DNA from: Trypanosoma brucei gambiense DAL972 | Lineage: Eukaryota; Euglenozoa; Kinetoplastea; Trypanosomatida; Trypanosomatidae | Direction of reading: 5' to 3' | Assembly (NCBI RefSeq): GCF_000210295.1 | Contig: NC_026743.1 | Span: forward strand, 558,001 to 622,000 | DNA length: 64,000 bases | Shown here: positions 9,620-21,192 of the stretch, piece after piece | How positions within the stretch are numbered: the first letter of the stretch is position 1 | Layout: each line of letters opens with the position of its first letter | Program-made: the position numbers and the translations under genes | The notes under the pieces: model-generated | What the model saw: the letters and a program-made list of their open reading frames with translations, nothing else | Told to the model about the DNA's origin: nothing | Databases searched by the model: none

Positions 9620-9906
9620 AGACGGCGCCCCCTTTCCGACCCCCGTTGAGACCTCATGCTGCGGTTGGTGATGAGAGGATTCCTGACATTATATTTGTAG
9701 GCGGTCGCGGACGTTCCCCTTCTCCAGCCGTGCCACGTCCCACTGTTTTTTTTTTCCACCTTATCCTCCACTGTGGGTGTTCGTTGTTTTTTTCTTTTTT
9801 CCCTTACTCTCCATTTTTTTTTTTTAAAGATCCAATTACCCCTCTTTCTGGTACCGAAACCACGATATTCATTGTGCGCCTTAACCGAGAAACGGCTGCG
9901 CCACAG

Positions 9907-10170
9907 ATGGAATCCATAGAAGTGGATGAAGCGGTTCAGCAGCATTTGCTAAACTGCGTGTCTTACGTGATGGAGTGCGCACAAACATCAAGAAACGCCA
10001 AAATCCTATCGAGGGGGGGAAAGTGGGGGAAAAGGTGGAACACATTGTGGTACGAACTTCTCCAGAAGAACTGTAAGACAAAATGTCAAGAGGAACAAGG
10101 CGAAGCCAGTCGCGATGGTAGCAACCACCATCTTCAAGAGCAAAAAAAAAAAATTGTAAAGGGGGTATAA
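9907..10170 (+). CDS. Possible small protein (87 aa) in the convergent region
   Basis: A strong set of T/C tracts (about 9745-9830) is followed by an AG that directly abuts ATG 9907, which looks like a spliced-leader acceptor and start. The 87-residue product begins MESIEVDEAVQQHLLNCVSY and continues as a probable amphipathic helix, then a basic stretch (GGKWGKRWN) and a polar, lysine-rich tail. The open frame extends upstream, but that part translates the pyrimidine tract. No family was recognised. A run of 12 A near the 3' end hints at slippage or decay. It could be a real short gene, a gene remnant or chance. Confidence 0.3.
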   Translation: MESIEVDEAVQQHLLNCVSYVMECAQTSRNAKILSRGGKWGKRWNTLWYELLQKNCKTKCQEEQGEASRDGSNHHLQEQKKKIVKGV

Positions 10171-11171
10171 AAAGAAGCAAATGGACAATCCGTAACTTGA
10201 AAAACAAAAGTGTAACTATATAACTTTCACCGGTGCCTCCAGTTTTTTTCTTATTTCTCGTGCATCCCTTCCTGACACACATGCGCATTTTGATGTGCAC
10301 GTTAGTTGCATTGCTGTGTAACACGACCGCGGTAAAACAAAGTTCTGGCACCCACAAATGAAAATTGGGTAAAAACAGCAAGAACTTATATTCAAAAATG
10401 CCCACAGGCGTACTTATAGTCATTACCTCAGACTTAATATAAGCGAATGCATCAATAAAGGTATACTGCCTTTCCCCCGACCTACGAGAGGCATTTCAGG
10501 TTTTCATACCCTTTACCAATAGCATTGAATGCTTTTAAATAATAATAATATAATCCTCCACAGAAGCAAAAGGGGGGTTTATGTCACTTCGAACATCCTA
10601 ATGCTTTCTTGCGGTCCTATAATTCATACCCATAGCTTAGCTTAAGAAACCTCTACGAGAGAGGTGCGTCACTTTCAGCACGTTAATGCAGGCGGTTCGA
10701 ATGTATAAAAGAGACGTTGCCTTGCTAGTTATTGTTCCATGGGAGGATTATCTCCACTCATAACCCCTCGCCCCCAAAAAACAACACACAAAGACACTGA
10801 GATTCACCACATTTGACAACATTCCCCCTAAAGGGGTTAAAATGTTGAATCCCCCTCGCTTCTGCACGCAGGTCCCGTGCTTGTAAGTACAGTGACCCCT
10901 TGCAACAGCTCCCGTGCCCTGCTTCGTGCAGATTAAGGTTTGCACAGTCGCTGCTGGCGGAGTTGTATCATCCCCCATTATGTACATTTTATCTACGCAT
11001 CACCGAGCACCTTCGCAATACATCCGGAGTTTTGGAAACTCGGTCACATAAAGTCAGCACGGACCCTCCCAGTCCCTACGCACTTCCCCTGTGGATCTTT
11101 TTGCTCTCCAGTGCCTTTGCGTTTTCTGCTCTTTCCAGACGGAGGCGCGGATCCAGCTGAGGTGGCACCAT
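10171..11171. other. Right part of convergent strand-switch region
   Basis: No gene or RNA gene was recognised between the possible small ORF and the stop codon of the GP63-like gene. The right part should include the 3' UTR of that minus-strand gene. Confidence 0.5.
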
Positions 11172-12947
11172 TCACATTTGACGAGGGTTCACGGCCGCGT
11201 TGTCGTCAGTGGGGAGTTTCGGAAGTGGGGTCAATCTAAGCTTGTAATCCTCGTCATCGAAACAAACTTCTTCCCGCGTGGGGCAGATGATGCTGCCTTT
11301 CCAGAGGTGACGACCGAGGGGCTGCACTGTAGCACCGGGTTTACATGTCTGCCAGCTGTGGTCTAGCAAAAAGCGAATCTGTAGCTCTTTGCCGGTGCAG
11401 TTCGTACGGACACAAACGTCACCAATATCTTTATTGGAAAACTTCAAATTGACACCCTTCACACATCGCGAGCCCTTTCCAACCTCACTGCCACGCAAAA
11501 ACTTCGACTGACCATTGACGCAGTTACCGCTGTTGTACTGAACCACCATCGGGCAATGGTCCATGAAACGGGATTTGCCGCCAACCCGTGAATTTCTGAA
11601 GTAGCGGAACTCGGCGGGAAGTTCAGTTCGATGTGTACCTAGGGAACACTGGCCGAGTCCGAGACGGTCATGGGTACAAGTGAACAGATGGCTCTTCCAT
11701 AAATGATCGCAGAACGTGTCGGGATGCTTTGACTTTCCTTCCTGCAAGCATTTCTCCTGTAGAAAACTACATCCACGATTTAGGCCCCAACGCGTCTTCT
11801 CTGCGCGACTGAAATTGACGCGGTAATGTCCCATACTTGCGAACACCCCTAATGACATCACAGTTAAATAATTCAAGTTCCCATAAGGGGCCATCACGTC
11901 CTCGACGGCATTGCGTTGCTCCAAGTGTGTTGCGAAAACGCCGGGACCTCCTTCATTCTCCATTTCGATACCCGGAGCCGTCGAGCAATTGAAGTGCTTC
12001 CGCGCGACACGCTTCGCAACCTCAGAATCGACCAACCACGAGGTTTTAAGTCCGCGAATGCCTCCTTTCTGTTTCATAATTCCCCTTCTTATGAGGATAT
12101 CTGCTTGGAAGCCGAGAGCGTGTCCTAATTCGTGTGCGATAACTCGCACAAAGAAGTCAGTTTCGGCAACGTACTTGGGGGATATGTTGACAACGCCAGA
12201 AACCGGGCGGCCGTCAGTGAGCATTGCGCACACGGAAGCCCACGCCATATTCCCTATCGTTGGCCGAGCCGCCACGTATATACTAACATCACCCTCAAAA
12301 CCATTGGTGTAGTGACCCTTGGGCACCTTGAATAAGCTGCAGTATCCAGCGTATGAGGATGGTAAAACAATCCTCCGGTGATATCTCCTTACCAACAGGC
12401 GATCCGTGTGTAATTTGATTGCCTTTGGAATAGCGACCTGCACGATGACGCGCTTCTTGCGAACTGTGAGAACATCCCCCGCTGTACAAACAGTCGTCTT
12501 CCCACTGACGAGTATGCTACGGACATCACCTGCCATCGTGCAGAAGCGGCTGGGGTCATTCAAGTCTTGCGTGTAAGCTCTGATGCGAATTGGTTTCCAC
12601 CTGCTGTCAATCTCCCCTTGCCCGTAATCATCAACGTTGTTGGTGTATTTAGGTTTCTTATCTACGGATGCAGTTCTTGCACTAATCAAATCACCGCCAG
12701 TGGTACCCTTCGCTTCTGATTCAGGGGGCATAGTACCTACTATCGGCACATCATCTGGATTAATCGCAGAGTGATGACTTCCGCACCAACCACGGGGCGT
12801 ATCGCCGGTGCCTTCCTCTCCCCATTGTTCCTCTGGTGCTTCCAAATGTGTCGCTGATGCTTCCACGTGCACGTGTGCTCGCAAGTGGTGCGAGACGAAA
12901 GCGGCAAATATGCACCAAAAGGTAGCGGTTCCTAACAGTTGGGTCAT
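11172..12947 (-). CDS. GP63-like major surface protease (leishmanolysin family M8)
   Basis: The 591-residue product is a zinc metalloprotease of the GP63/MSP family. A hydrophobic N-terminus (LLGTATFWCIFAAFV) is a likely signal peptide, followed by a pro-region. The zinc motif HELGHALGF begins at His272; His341, in ATHLEQR, is the third ligand, 65 residues after His276, much as in leishmanolysin. VMAP nearby supplies the Met-turn. The many cysteines of the C-terminal domain are present. All catalytic residues are kept, so activity is likely. The C-terminus ends in a hydrophilic segment (ending AVNPRQM) with no hydrophobic tail for a GPI signal, so the protein may be secreted or held by partners. 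From memory T. brucei has MSP-A, -B and -C types; which this is was not settled. It is the last gene of the minus-strand block. Confidence 0.93.
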   Translation of the reverse strand: MTQLLGTATFWCIFAAFVSHHLRAHVHVEASATHLEAPEEQWGEEGTGDTPRGWCGSHHSAINPDDVPIVGTMPPESEAKGTTGGDLISARTASVDKKPKYTNNVDDYGQGEIDSRWKPIRIRAYTQDLNDPSRFCTMAGDVRSILVSGKTTVCTAGDVLTVRKKRVIVQVAIPKAIKLHTDRLLVRRYHRRIVLPSSYAGYCSLFKVPKGHYTNGFEGDVSIYVAARPTIGNMAWASVCAMLTDGRPVSGVVNISPKYVAETDFFVRVIAHELGHALGFQADILIRRGIMKQKGGIRGLKTSWLVDSEVAKRVARKHFNCSTAPGIEMENEGGPGVFATHLEQRNAVEDVMAPYGNLNYLTVMSLGVFASMGHYRVNFSRAEKTRWGLNRGCSFLQEKCLQEGKSKHPDTFCDHLWKSHLFTCTHDRLGLGQCSLGTHRTELPAEFRYFRNSRVGGKSRFMDHCPMVVQYNSGNCVNGQSKFLRGSEVGKGSRCVKGVNLKFSNKDIGDVCVRTNCTGKELQIRFLLDHSWQTCKPGATVQPLGRHLWKGSIICPTREEVCFDDEDYKLRLTPLPKLPTDDNAAVNPRQM

Positions 12948-15325
12948 CTCTCGCCCTTTGCGACTTTAAAAACAACCTCTCTTTCCTTGTTTTTCAGTCT
13001 CAAAAGCAGCTGGACGGCGCTGCCTTGATGTACGCACGTACGGATAGTGGCAGATATTTTCTCTGTATTCACCTAACGTGCGATATTACCCTTCACCACT
13101 AGACCTACTACTCCCTCTACCTCACTTAACCAAATTCAGCGCGTCGAAAAGTGGCGTCGGACTAATTTTTTCTTCTATGTGAAAACGCAAAAACAGAAAA
13201 CAACGGAATCTGGGGTCATTGTTCACTACCCCCGTGCGGAACAAAAGCCCACCAAATGACTTGTAAATGGAGGGGGAAATACCACATAAGCAACCCCTAG
13301 AAAAAAAAATACTTGGTGGCATAATGACAAAAGTTTTTTTAAAAACAGCTAGCCGAAAGTATAACAGTTTTGCAACCTCTCGCTTTTGCCTTATCTTGCT
13401 GTTCACATTCCCACTAACTGCTGCGGCCAACGAATGCGTATATGTCAAAAAACAATGACCAGCAGCCGCAATGCAAAGCGAGACCCCCAGAGGTCTGTGA
13501 GTGCGCATGGGTTGCATTCTAACGGTACCGCCTGTTGGCAATTAAGCAGCAAAATAACACTAGCTTCTGGGGCACGCACGCCCGCACCTGCGATAACAAC
13601 CGAATTATTGTGGTGACGCCTCTCATAGAAACCTGAACTAATGATGTACAACCCACAGTATCACTTTGTAACTTCTATCCACATGCACGACGACTTGAAA
13701 GAAGATGGGATAGGAGAGGTTGCTCATTTCTGGGCTACACGGAGGTGTAATGCATGTCATGTGAATGAAATGCTAAGCGGAGAAACGTCACTGTAACGTC
13801 GCTGTATGCGCGGCACTTCCTCGCTCTGACGCCAATGCGCCTCCACATCGTCACACCACACAAACGCGTGGCATTTGCTAAAATGTTTTCATCTTTATCA
13901 ACCATAGATCAGCGGCATATCCGAAGAATGTGCTAAACCGGCAGGTGCATCAAAGTAAACCGCTCTAGACGATCACAGAAATAAGTTGAGAACTGAACGT
14001 CACATGCTATAAACAAAAAATATATTATATCTGACTCAATTAATGCAAAGAAGAAAGCGGGAGCAAGACGGAAAAAGAAATTAAAAGGATGAGCCGACAA
14101 ATGTAAAGTGGGCCTCTGGTTTTCGCACACACCAAGACAACAGCGCAGAATCACGGCAGCAGCCTATACGGCAGACAACCTACATGCCGTCCATTATGTT
14201 TTTTTCGACGCAGCCTACACCAAATAGACATAAACGAACTCATGCTTGCGGGAACTCGACAAAAAGCTTTTAATGAGGAAACCAAAAGGGGGAGGGATCG
14301 GCACCAGCGCCGAGACATCGTTCAGGGCACATGCACAAGAAACTAGCCAAATATAAGAGTGTGGGGAGGCCCAAATAAATTGGATTAGGGCATAAGAAAA
14401 AAACCAACAACAACACACATGTATACACATAAATGCAGAGTACAACTACTCGCCCCTATATAATCAAAAACAATCAGTGTTATACCTTACGGTGTATGCA
14501 CATACCTCATGACGGCCTAGTGAAAGAGAAAGGGCACGTATCGGGTAGGAAACATGACAGCCACAGCTTTCCATTCGCTGGTTGAGTGGCTTTATTTCCC
14601 CCTTCGTTAGCAGAAATAAAAACATATGTGTGGTCGGACACAGCCAAAGTAATGAAGAGGAACCCTGAAAACATTTGCCTGAAACAAAAGTCGCATTAAG
14701 CAAAGAAGCAACTAAGCAAACAAAAGTGGCAAGTTGGTGCGAAATTGCCCCTCACATGCACCCCGCAGCCGCTGCCGTTGCGCATGACTGCGTAGTATTC
14801 CTTTGTTGCGGAACAGGGGGGAAGTTGTGAATTCAAGGGAGGAAGTCCAACAAATACCACTGTTGGTGGGTGAGCATAGGCATCCTTGCCCACTCACAAG
14901 AACTAAAGAATAATAATAGTGATAATAGTAGTAGTAACGATGATAAAAAATAAATGAGGGGGGACAAACAGTGGGTGAGATAAATAATGTGTGAGGCAAA
15001 TAGGTTAAGAGAAAAACATAATTCAAAGCTGTTGATTGAGAACAAATAAGATTCAACGAACAGTCGTCGCTACAATAGTCAGGGGTCTCCCCCACCAAAG
15101 ATGGAAAATGGTACATTAAGGAAGTAGACATCAAGCGGAATAAGCACAAACAGGACATACATGAACATACGTAGAAATTTGTATGCGTACATAGGCTCGT
15201 GTGCGTGGGCAGCGGTGGGTAATGAGCTCGCTTGTTCTTGGATTTGGTAACCGTCTACGGACTCTACGTTTTTTTTTACTTCCACCCTCGCCGGTAGCTG
15301 GGTCCCCGTGCCCCTCAGGCGTGGT
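12948..15325. other. Intergenic DNA between GP63-like and cyclase genes
   Basis: This 2.4-kb stretch holds the 5' UTR of the protease gene and the 3' UTR of the cyclase gene. Open frames on either strand are short, compositionally biased and without family features. TAA/TAG-rich repeats lie near 14907-14950. No tRNA or other RNA gene was recognised. Confidence 0.5.
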
Positions 15326-18300
15326 TTAAGAGGAAGAACCGCGTGGCTGGGTAATGACAATCAGCGAGGCGCTCGTTAGCGTACTGAACGTATGATCAGC
15401 GCCACTCGACGCGCAGTAATCCACAACGTGCCCAACCTTCACTGCGATGCGCCGTATGACCTCCTGGTAGTAGCTGTCATCCCAAATGGCAGGTGGCTTG
15501 CGCGGCAACACCACACGCCAGCGCTCACAGAAGGGTAAAAGCGCCTTTTGCCGCTGAGCACGCGCGAAAGTACCGAGTAAAGCGTTCAAGGAGGTCACTA
15601 TAACTTGGGAAGACTCACTCAACTCCGCACGTGAAGAACTGTGGTCACTGGTAGAGAGTACCGAGCCGTCTGTACCGTCATTCAGCACGTCAACATCCCT
15701 GTCGAGACGAAGTGCTGCAAACTGTCGACCAGCTACTGTATTCAGCTGGTACATCTCAACTGGCTCCGGTACGCCACGCAGTGGTAAGGCACCGAGGGCG
15801 GTTACATCAAATTGCTCACGCTCCATGCCGCTCATCGCAAGATAAGTGGCCCGAGTCAGAAGCACCTGCCCACCGTTGGTGACACTCTCTGTCCGCGCAG
15901 CCATGTTAGTTGTGCGCCCATAGTAGTCATAACCCTTCGTCACTTCATCGTGTCGGATATCGCATAACCCCGTGTGGATTCCAACACGTACACGCAGCCC
16001 GTTCCACATTTGGCTGTACGCCTCATCGGCGAGGTGAGCAGTTGGTGGAACATAATCATTTTCCACCTCAGCTCTCTGTTCCTCAAACTGCCGGTAGGAT
16101 TGGTCAAACAGTGTGGTTCTCCAGTTGTGAAGGAGGAATGATCGCTGCAAGTTGCACGCAAGTTGTACAGCCGCAAGAGGACTCCTACACGCGATCATAA
16201 ACGAGTCCCCGATGGTCTTCACCTCGTAGCAGCGGTACTGCACAATAAGGGAGCGGATCAAACGATGATGCGTGGCTACGGCGTCGGGCATTTGCTCAGG
16301 GTGTGCTGCCCACTGCGCCGTGCTGCCCTCAATATCCGTGAAAACAATGGTAACGGGGGCTGTTAGTTCTTTCGGGGCGTTGTCATTGTCGCGCCCGCTC
16401 CGAGTTGCGAAGTACAACGGCACCGCAATAAAGAGCAGCACGAAAAAAAGGAGAACAGACCCAGCAATAGCACCTGCTAGTTGCGCCGCTGTAAGGCCAT
16501 TTGCGTTGGGGTCCACGTAAAACATTTGTGGCGTAACCGGATCTTGCAACACTGGCACACTTGAATTCATCACACGCGCCATGGACCACACGGATATGTT
16601 CGTAGCACCAAAATTCGAGATGCAATTGGCCGCCGCGGCAAAACCTGAAATCAGGCAACTTTCTCTGTCGTAGGTGCCATACCGCATGTCGTCAACAGTG
16701 ATTGAGGCTTCCTCAAAGAAGAGGTCGACCAATAGTTGGGAGGTCACCTTTTCCATTCGACGGATATTTCGCTGCATAAGCCGCTCAGTGGCAAAACCTA
16801 GTAGGGCCAAAGGGGTTCGGTGAGGCGGTTTCACAACTTTGTGGAACTTTCGAACTGTTTTCGATTTTGAATCGGTGTCGCCCCAGTGGGGAAGGTTGGT
16901 TGCGAAAAGAACACGATCCGCACCCGCGCTACCGTTGAAACCCCCAACGAATTCGTCGTACATCAGCATTACCTCGGAAAACTGGACGAAAATACGCACA
17001 TCTTGATGAGTACGGAGGTACTCTTTGACTGTCGGAATATTACCGCTGCCAATACCAAGAAGAAACACATCGCCTTTTGCTGGGAGGTATTTCTCCAGCT
17101 CGCCCACGTCCCTAAATATTTTACTGGAGGAGAGATTTGCGCGAAATGTCACTAGCGTCCTCGTCAATACCTCCGCTATCTCAGCACCTTCTCGACTATA
17201 GACAGCCAAATGAACCGGTCCTTGGCGGTTCTTGGACAAATAGCTCACAAGCACGTACAGTTGTTGTTCCAATGTTGGCGATAGGTGGATTACATTACTT
17301 CTGAACTTGTTCAAACGAGGATTCATGACAATGGGATCGATGAAGGTTAAATTTTTCACGGTTAACATTTCCTCGACCACAACCCCAAACACCGCTGTGA
17401 TGATACTGTTTTTTCGCAGCTCAACAAGATCATTCATGGATTGTTCTGTGGTGCTGCCAACCTGAAGCATAATAAGTCTGTTGAGTTCGCCGACATTCAA
17501 AAGTGAGGCTGTGGAAGATATGCCATGATAAAACTCCAGCGCAGCCCTGAGCATCGTGAGGTTGTCGGACATCCTCATGATGACTCCACTAAGCGGAGGG
17601 TGCAGTTGGATGGCATTAGAATAACAGTGGTCTCGGCTCGTTGAGAAAATCCCTGGAAGGACATGTTGGAAGTGATAACCTTTAACAACTTCTTTCATAA
17701 ACACCTTTTTGCCACCGCGGTTGCAGTCGCAGACGGCACCCTGAGCGGCGGCACCTGTGGCACATTCACCACCGAAGTCTCCAATTACAAGATCATCAAT
17801 CACGTAACGGCGTTGGTCGTACAATGAGTTTATGAACGAAATACGGTCGCCCAATTTTGTGTTGCTCCTAAGAGCACGCATAAGTACCTCACCCGCAATC
17901 CATCCGTACACCATTAGTTCCCCATCTACATCGTTGGTGAGGAAGTGATTCGAGTCGCTGAGACCTGACCATTCCGGATGCCGCGTTAAGTAATCCCTTG
18001 CCTCATTCTGGAAGCGTCTGATTGCTCCGAAGTAAGTTGTCTTGGCAAGCGGATTTGTGCCAGTTTGGATCAAACGATGAGGTACAAACGATACATTGCT
18101 CGCTTCCAGGGCCTGCCTCCATACAGCAACGAGTGACTTCTGAAGCAAAGAGGGCGCAAGCAGAACAGTAGTCGCGGTCCGTTGGTCGGACACTAACCTC
18201 CCGACAATTTGTTTGGTATAGTCGTTTATCCGAGTGAACATAATGGCGGCCTGTGGAAGATTCTGGGCAAACTTTTCCCACTCTGCTTCGAACGCCTCAC

Positions 18301-19054
18301 CGGAGGCAGTTTCTTCAACATCATTTGGCACAGTGAACAGACAACAAAGCTCGTACCCTAGTTGGGACATTAACTCTGTTGCTCGAGAATGCGCTGATGG
18401 CGCCCCCGCCAGACTTTCAGTGTACATAAAACCCAACCGCAGCACGCGCATGTGATTAACAGCATAGCGGATAAGGGCTACCAGCTCAGCGCTTGGTTCA
18501 GGTCGCAAGAAGTATAAGTTCGGCAAAAACTTGCGGGATTCTGTCAACTCTGTTAGCGGAGCGAAGGCTACAAGGTTGTGCTCTTTCAACACCTTGTAAG
18601 ATTTCCTTATGTTTCCCTCCCCCATCGGACCGAACACAACCAGCAAACTTTCACCGTCGTCTGCGTTTTTCACGTAATTCTCCAAGTATTCTGCTGCGGA
18701 GACGTTATATGAAGGAGGCCTAATAACCGTGACGTCAATCCCTGCCACTACAGTCCAATTTTGCGCGGCCAAGGAAGCGTTAAACCCCACATTCAAAGAA
18801 TTTATGATGTCAACAGTGGCGCCTGCGGAATTAAACATAAGGGACAAAACTTTCACAGTCATCCTCACCTCATGCCCCCCTTGCGCCAGTGAACAGGGGA
18901 CGCACAACGACAGGAGTATCCACAGGTGCAACATTACTCCCGGGAAAATACGTAAGTGGCCGACAGAACCAGTCCCAACGCTTCCCTCGGTTCCTGGACG
19001 AGTGGAGAAACGACGACGCTGCTGTGCCCTGCGTCCCACTGTCGATTCGTGCAT
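15326..19054 (-). CDS. Receptor-type adenylate cyclase, GRESAG4 family
   Basis: The 1242-residue product has the typical plan: an N-terminal hydrophobic signal near residues 38-56 (VMLHLWILLSLCVPCSLAQG), a large extracellular region of about 800 residues resembling periplasmic-binding-protein folds, a single membrane helix (about residues 848-878, GAIAGSVLLFFVLLFIAVPL), then a class III cyclase domain from about residue 895. The domain starts PVTIVFTDIEGSTAQW, whose Asp is the first metal ligand, and contains KTIGDSFM with the second. It should make cAMP at the plasma or flagellar membrane as a dimer; extracellular ligands are unknown for the family. Related genes include ESAG4 from VSG expression sites. 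The start at 19054 leaves about 38 residues before the hydrophobic segment; the in-frame Met just before LHLWILL could be an alternative. It lies between GP63 and metacaspase on the same strand. Confidence 0.95.
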   Translation of the reverse strand: MHESTVGRRAQQRRRFSTRPGTEGSVGTGSVGHLRIFPGVMLHLWILLSLCVPCSLAQGGHEVRMTVKVLSLMFNSAGATVDIINSLNVGFNASLAAQNWTVVAGIDVTVIRPPSYNVSAAEYLENYVKNADDGESLLVVFGPMGEGNIRKSYKVLKEHNLVAFAPLTELTESRKFLPNLYFLRPEPSAELVALIRYAVNHMRVLRLGFMYTESLAGAPSAHSRATELMSQLGYELCCLFTVPNDVEETASGEAFEAEWEKFAQNLPQAAIMFTRINDYTKQIVGRLVSDQRTATTVLLAPSLLQKSLVAVWRQALEASNVSFVPHRLIQTGTNPLAKTTYFGAIRRFQNEARDYLTRHPEWSGLSDSNHFLTNDVDGELMVYGWIAGEVLMRALRSNTKLGDRISFINSLYDQRRYVIDDLVIGDFGGECATGAAAQGAVCDCNRGGKKVFMKEVVKGYHFQHVLPGIFSTSRDHCYSNAIQLHPPLSGVIMRMSDNLTMLRAALEFYHGISSTASLLNVGELNRLIMLQVGSTTEQSMNDLVELRKNSIITAVFGVVVEEMLTVKNLTFIDPIVMNPRLNKFRSNVIHLSPTLEQQLYVLVSYLSKNRQGPVHLAVYSREGAEIAEVLTRTLVTFRANLSSSKIFRDVGELEKYLPAKGDVFLLGIGSGNIPTVKEYLRTHQDVRIFVQFSEVMLMYDEFVGGFNGSAGADRVLFATNLPHWGDTDSKSKTVRKFHKVVKPPHRTPLALLGFATERLMQRNIRRMEKVTSQLLVDLFFEEASITVDDMRYGTYDRESCLISGFAAAANCISNFGATNISVWSMARVMNSSVPVLQDPVTPQMFYVDPNANGLTAAQLAGAIAGSVLLFFVLLFIAVPLYFATRSGRDNDNAPKELTAPVTIVFTDIEGSTAQWAAHPEQMPDAVATHHRLIRSLIVQYRCYEVKTIGDSFMIACRSPLAAVQLACNLQRSFLLHNWRTTLFDQSYRQFEEQRAEVENDYVPPTAHLADEAYSQMWNGLRVRVGIHTGLCDIRHDEVTKGYDYYGRTTNMAARTESVTNGGQVLLTRATYLAMSGMEREQFDVTALGALPLRGVPEPVEMYQLNTVAGRQFAALRLDRDVDVLNDGTDGSVLSTSDHSSSRAELSESSQVIVTSLNALLGTFARAQRQKALLPFCERWRVVLPRKPPAIWDDSYYQEVIRRIAVKVGHVVDYCASSGADHTFSTLTSASLIVITQPRGSSS

Positions 19055-21192
19055 GGTGACGGTCGTAATTTGGGGGGAAATACGTTAACAATCCTTCTAG
19101 TTAAATAATTAAGATGGAAAGTACAATGTACAAATGGGGTTGCGTTGTCAATAACAAAAGACATGAGTAAAACTCAGGGAATCCATCACTTTACAGGAAA
19201 ACGATGTCAGACACCGCGCGCACATAACCTTAAAATAATAAAAACAATGCAAGTCGAGAGTGGAAAATTGTTCATCACCTCCAAATCACCACTAGCTCTA
19301 CCTCTGAACCGCCTGTGAAACATATGTGTGTAGCACGCACTATGAGTTCACACAAACAAAACTTTATCGTCGCTGTATCGCACGAGACGCAAACACAAAA
19401 TACCAAATACTGTCTGCTTCTATGCCTCAAGTTCAACGGTAACCAAATAGAGGCCCATCAGCAACATACACCGGCACTGTGGGAAGGGCAATAACCCTTT
19501 TCCACGACTGCAAAAAGAAAAAAAATTGCAACAAACGAACCCTTTAATACAACAGATAGCGGAAACAAGTTCTCTGTTCCGCTTCAAGTTCCAACGCCAA
19601 ACACCACCTTTCGCCCAAACTTTAGATGTAATTAACCCTTTAGGACCCGCTTGCACAAAACCGTAAACTTCGATGTGCAAAACACCTAGAGTTTCCCCCG
19701 AACACCGAGCAAGGAACTTGACTTAACATACACGACAACTACAACTCAGTTCCCGTAGGAGGAACACAGTGTCATTAAAGGAATTAAATTGTAGGGATGT
19801 TCACACAAACACCAAACTGACCAACTCCCCCAAAAAGCACCAACAGTTAGGAAAAGTTCTTGATCCGTTTCAGAGACGCGTAAACACCGAACCAAGCATC
19901 AGCTTCTATATTCCCAACAACCAAACCCAACCCACAAGGCCCCCTGCCTTGCCTCCAGGAATAGCACAATGCGTCCACCACTTCTCATCGAACATATCAC
20001 CTTCAGCGACTGTTGGCCCTTAAAGCAAAAAAAAAAAAAAAAAATCGCCGCGAAACGGGAGATAGGAAGAAAGACCAGACACGCAACACATGTCCAACCC
20101 AAAGTTCATTGGCGATCCGTTAGCTTGCTGGCACGACACCGCGAGAGCCGTTAAAAAACAGGAAGATGCCCATCAGTGCAGCAGCGAGAACTTTGCTCAC
20201 CCTGCTAAAGCCCATAACCGGGTCCTCTTCCTCTAACAGCACACCCATTCGATCTTCGATATGCCGTTGCACAATTTTGCAAAAAAGAGGAATGACATTG
20301 AGCCTCCATGATCAAAATGACATTTCAAAGATAAAACATTCCCTTTTAACCCTTATTAAGAGACGAACATGGAAACAAAGAAACAGATCAGTGTTTGAAA
20401 CTTAACACAAATGGAACAAGTGTATACTACCTTAACGATAGCCACGAAATGCTTCACCTCAGCTTCGTAAGCCCACAATAACAAAAAAATGAAAACGGAA
20501 AATAACACGAAACGTGTTCAAATTATGATTCACCTTTCTCTTATTAAATTTCCCCCACAGTAGAAAACCTTTTAATTTAAGACGCATTTTCCACTTGCGA
20601 CACCCAGTTTCCTTGCACAATAACCCACCATTACTCCACAAAAAAAAAAAAAGAAAAAAAGTAAGCGGTTGCGCCCACATCTTCCAGTATTTGGGGAACA
20701 TAGAAGGCGGACGCTCACCGCGTCAGTTAAAGGGGAACACGAGATCAAAACTTCCTGTAGATCCTTGGAAAGCATCTGTCAAAATATGACTTCACGCACT
20801 TTCCTCTTCAGGATGCACCTTTTTCCCGCTCTTTTCCTAGGAATAGAAATTCCCATTTCCCCTTAAGAAGAAGCCCTAGTGTCGAAACATGTAAGTATAA
20901 CACAAGCTGTTCTTCTCAAGCAAAGAAAAAAAATTCACATCTCACTCTAAGAAGTAAAAAAAAACAACAACAACAAGTGCAAATGTAAATAAATGTGTAA
21001 GCACACACTCATGCGTGTGTTCATGCATAAGTATGCACAACCTGGACTATCGTGTTCTGCTATATTATCCTTTTTTAAAGAAAAAAACGCACCTGCTCTC
21101 CGTCGGCTCAATACGAGTTGTAACAGAATAAAAAGAGTGGAAATTTCACTCAAGAAGGGTCACATGCACATCTTCATTCCAGGCAAAGAGGA
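19055..21192. other. Intergenic DNA between cyclase and metacaspase genes
   Basis: The plus strand is A/C-rich, consistent with minus-strand transcription, with A homopolymers near 20024-20043 and 20640-20660 that read as T tracts on the minus strand and may direct trans-splicing. No gene was recognised. Confidence 0.5.

Noticed and set aside
10688..10705. GGTTCGAATGT, resembling a tRNA B box
   Set aside because: The end does not match the consensus (GGTTCGANTCC), no A box or cloverleaf can be built around it.
14712..15158. 148-codon reverse-strand frame near the cyclase 3' end
   Set aside because: Contains a Tyr-rich run from a TAA/TAG repeat and lies in the presumed 3' UTR of the cyclase gene.
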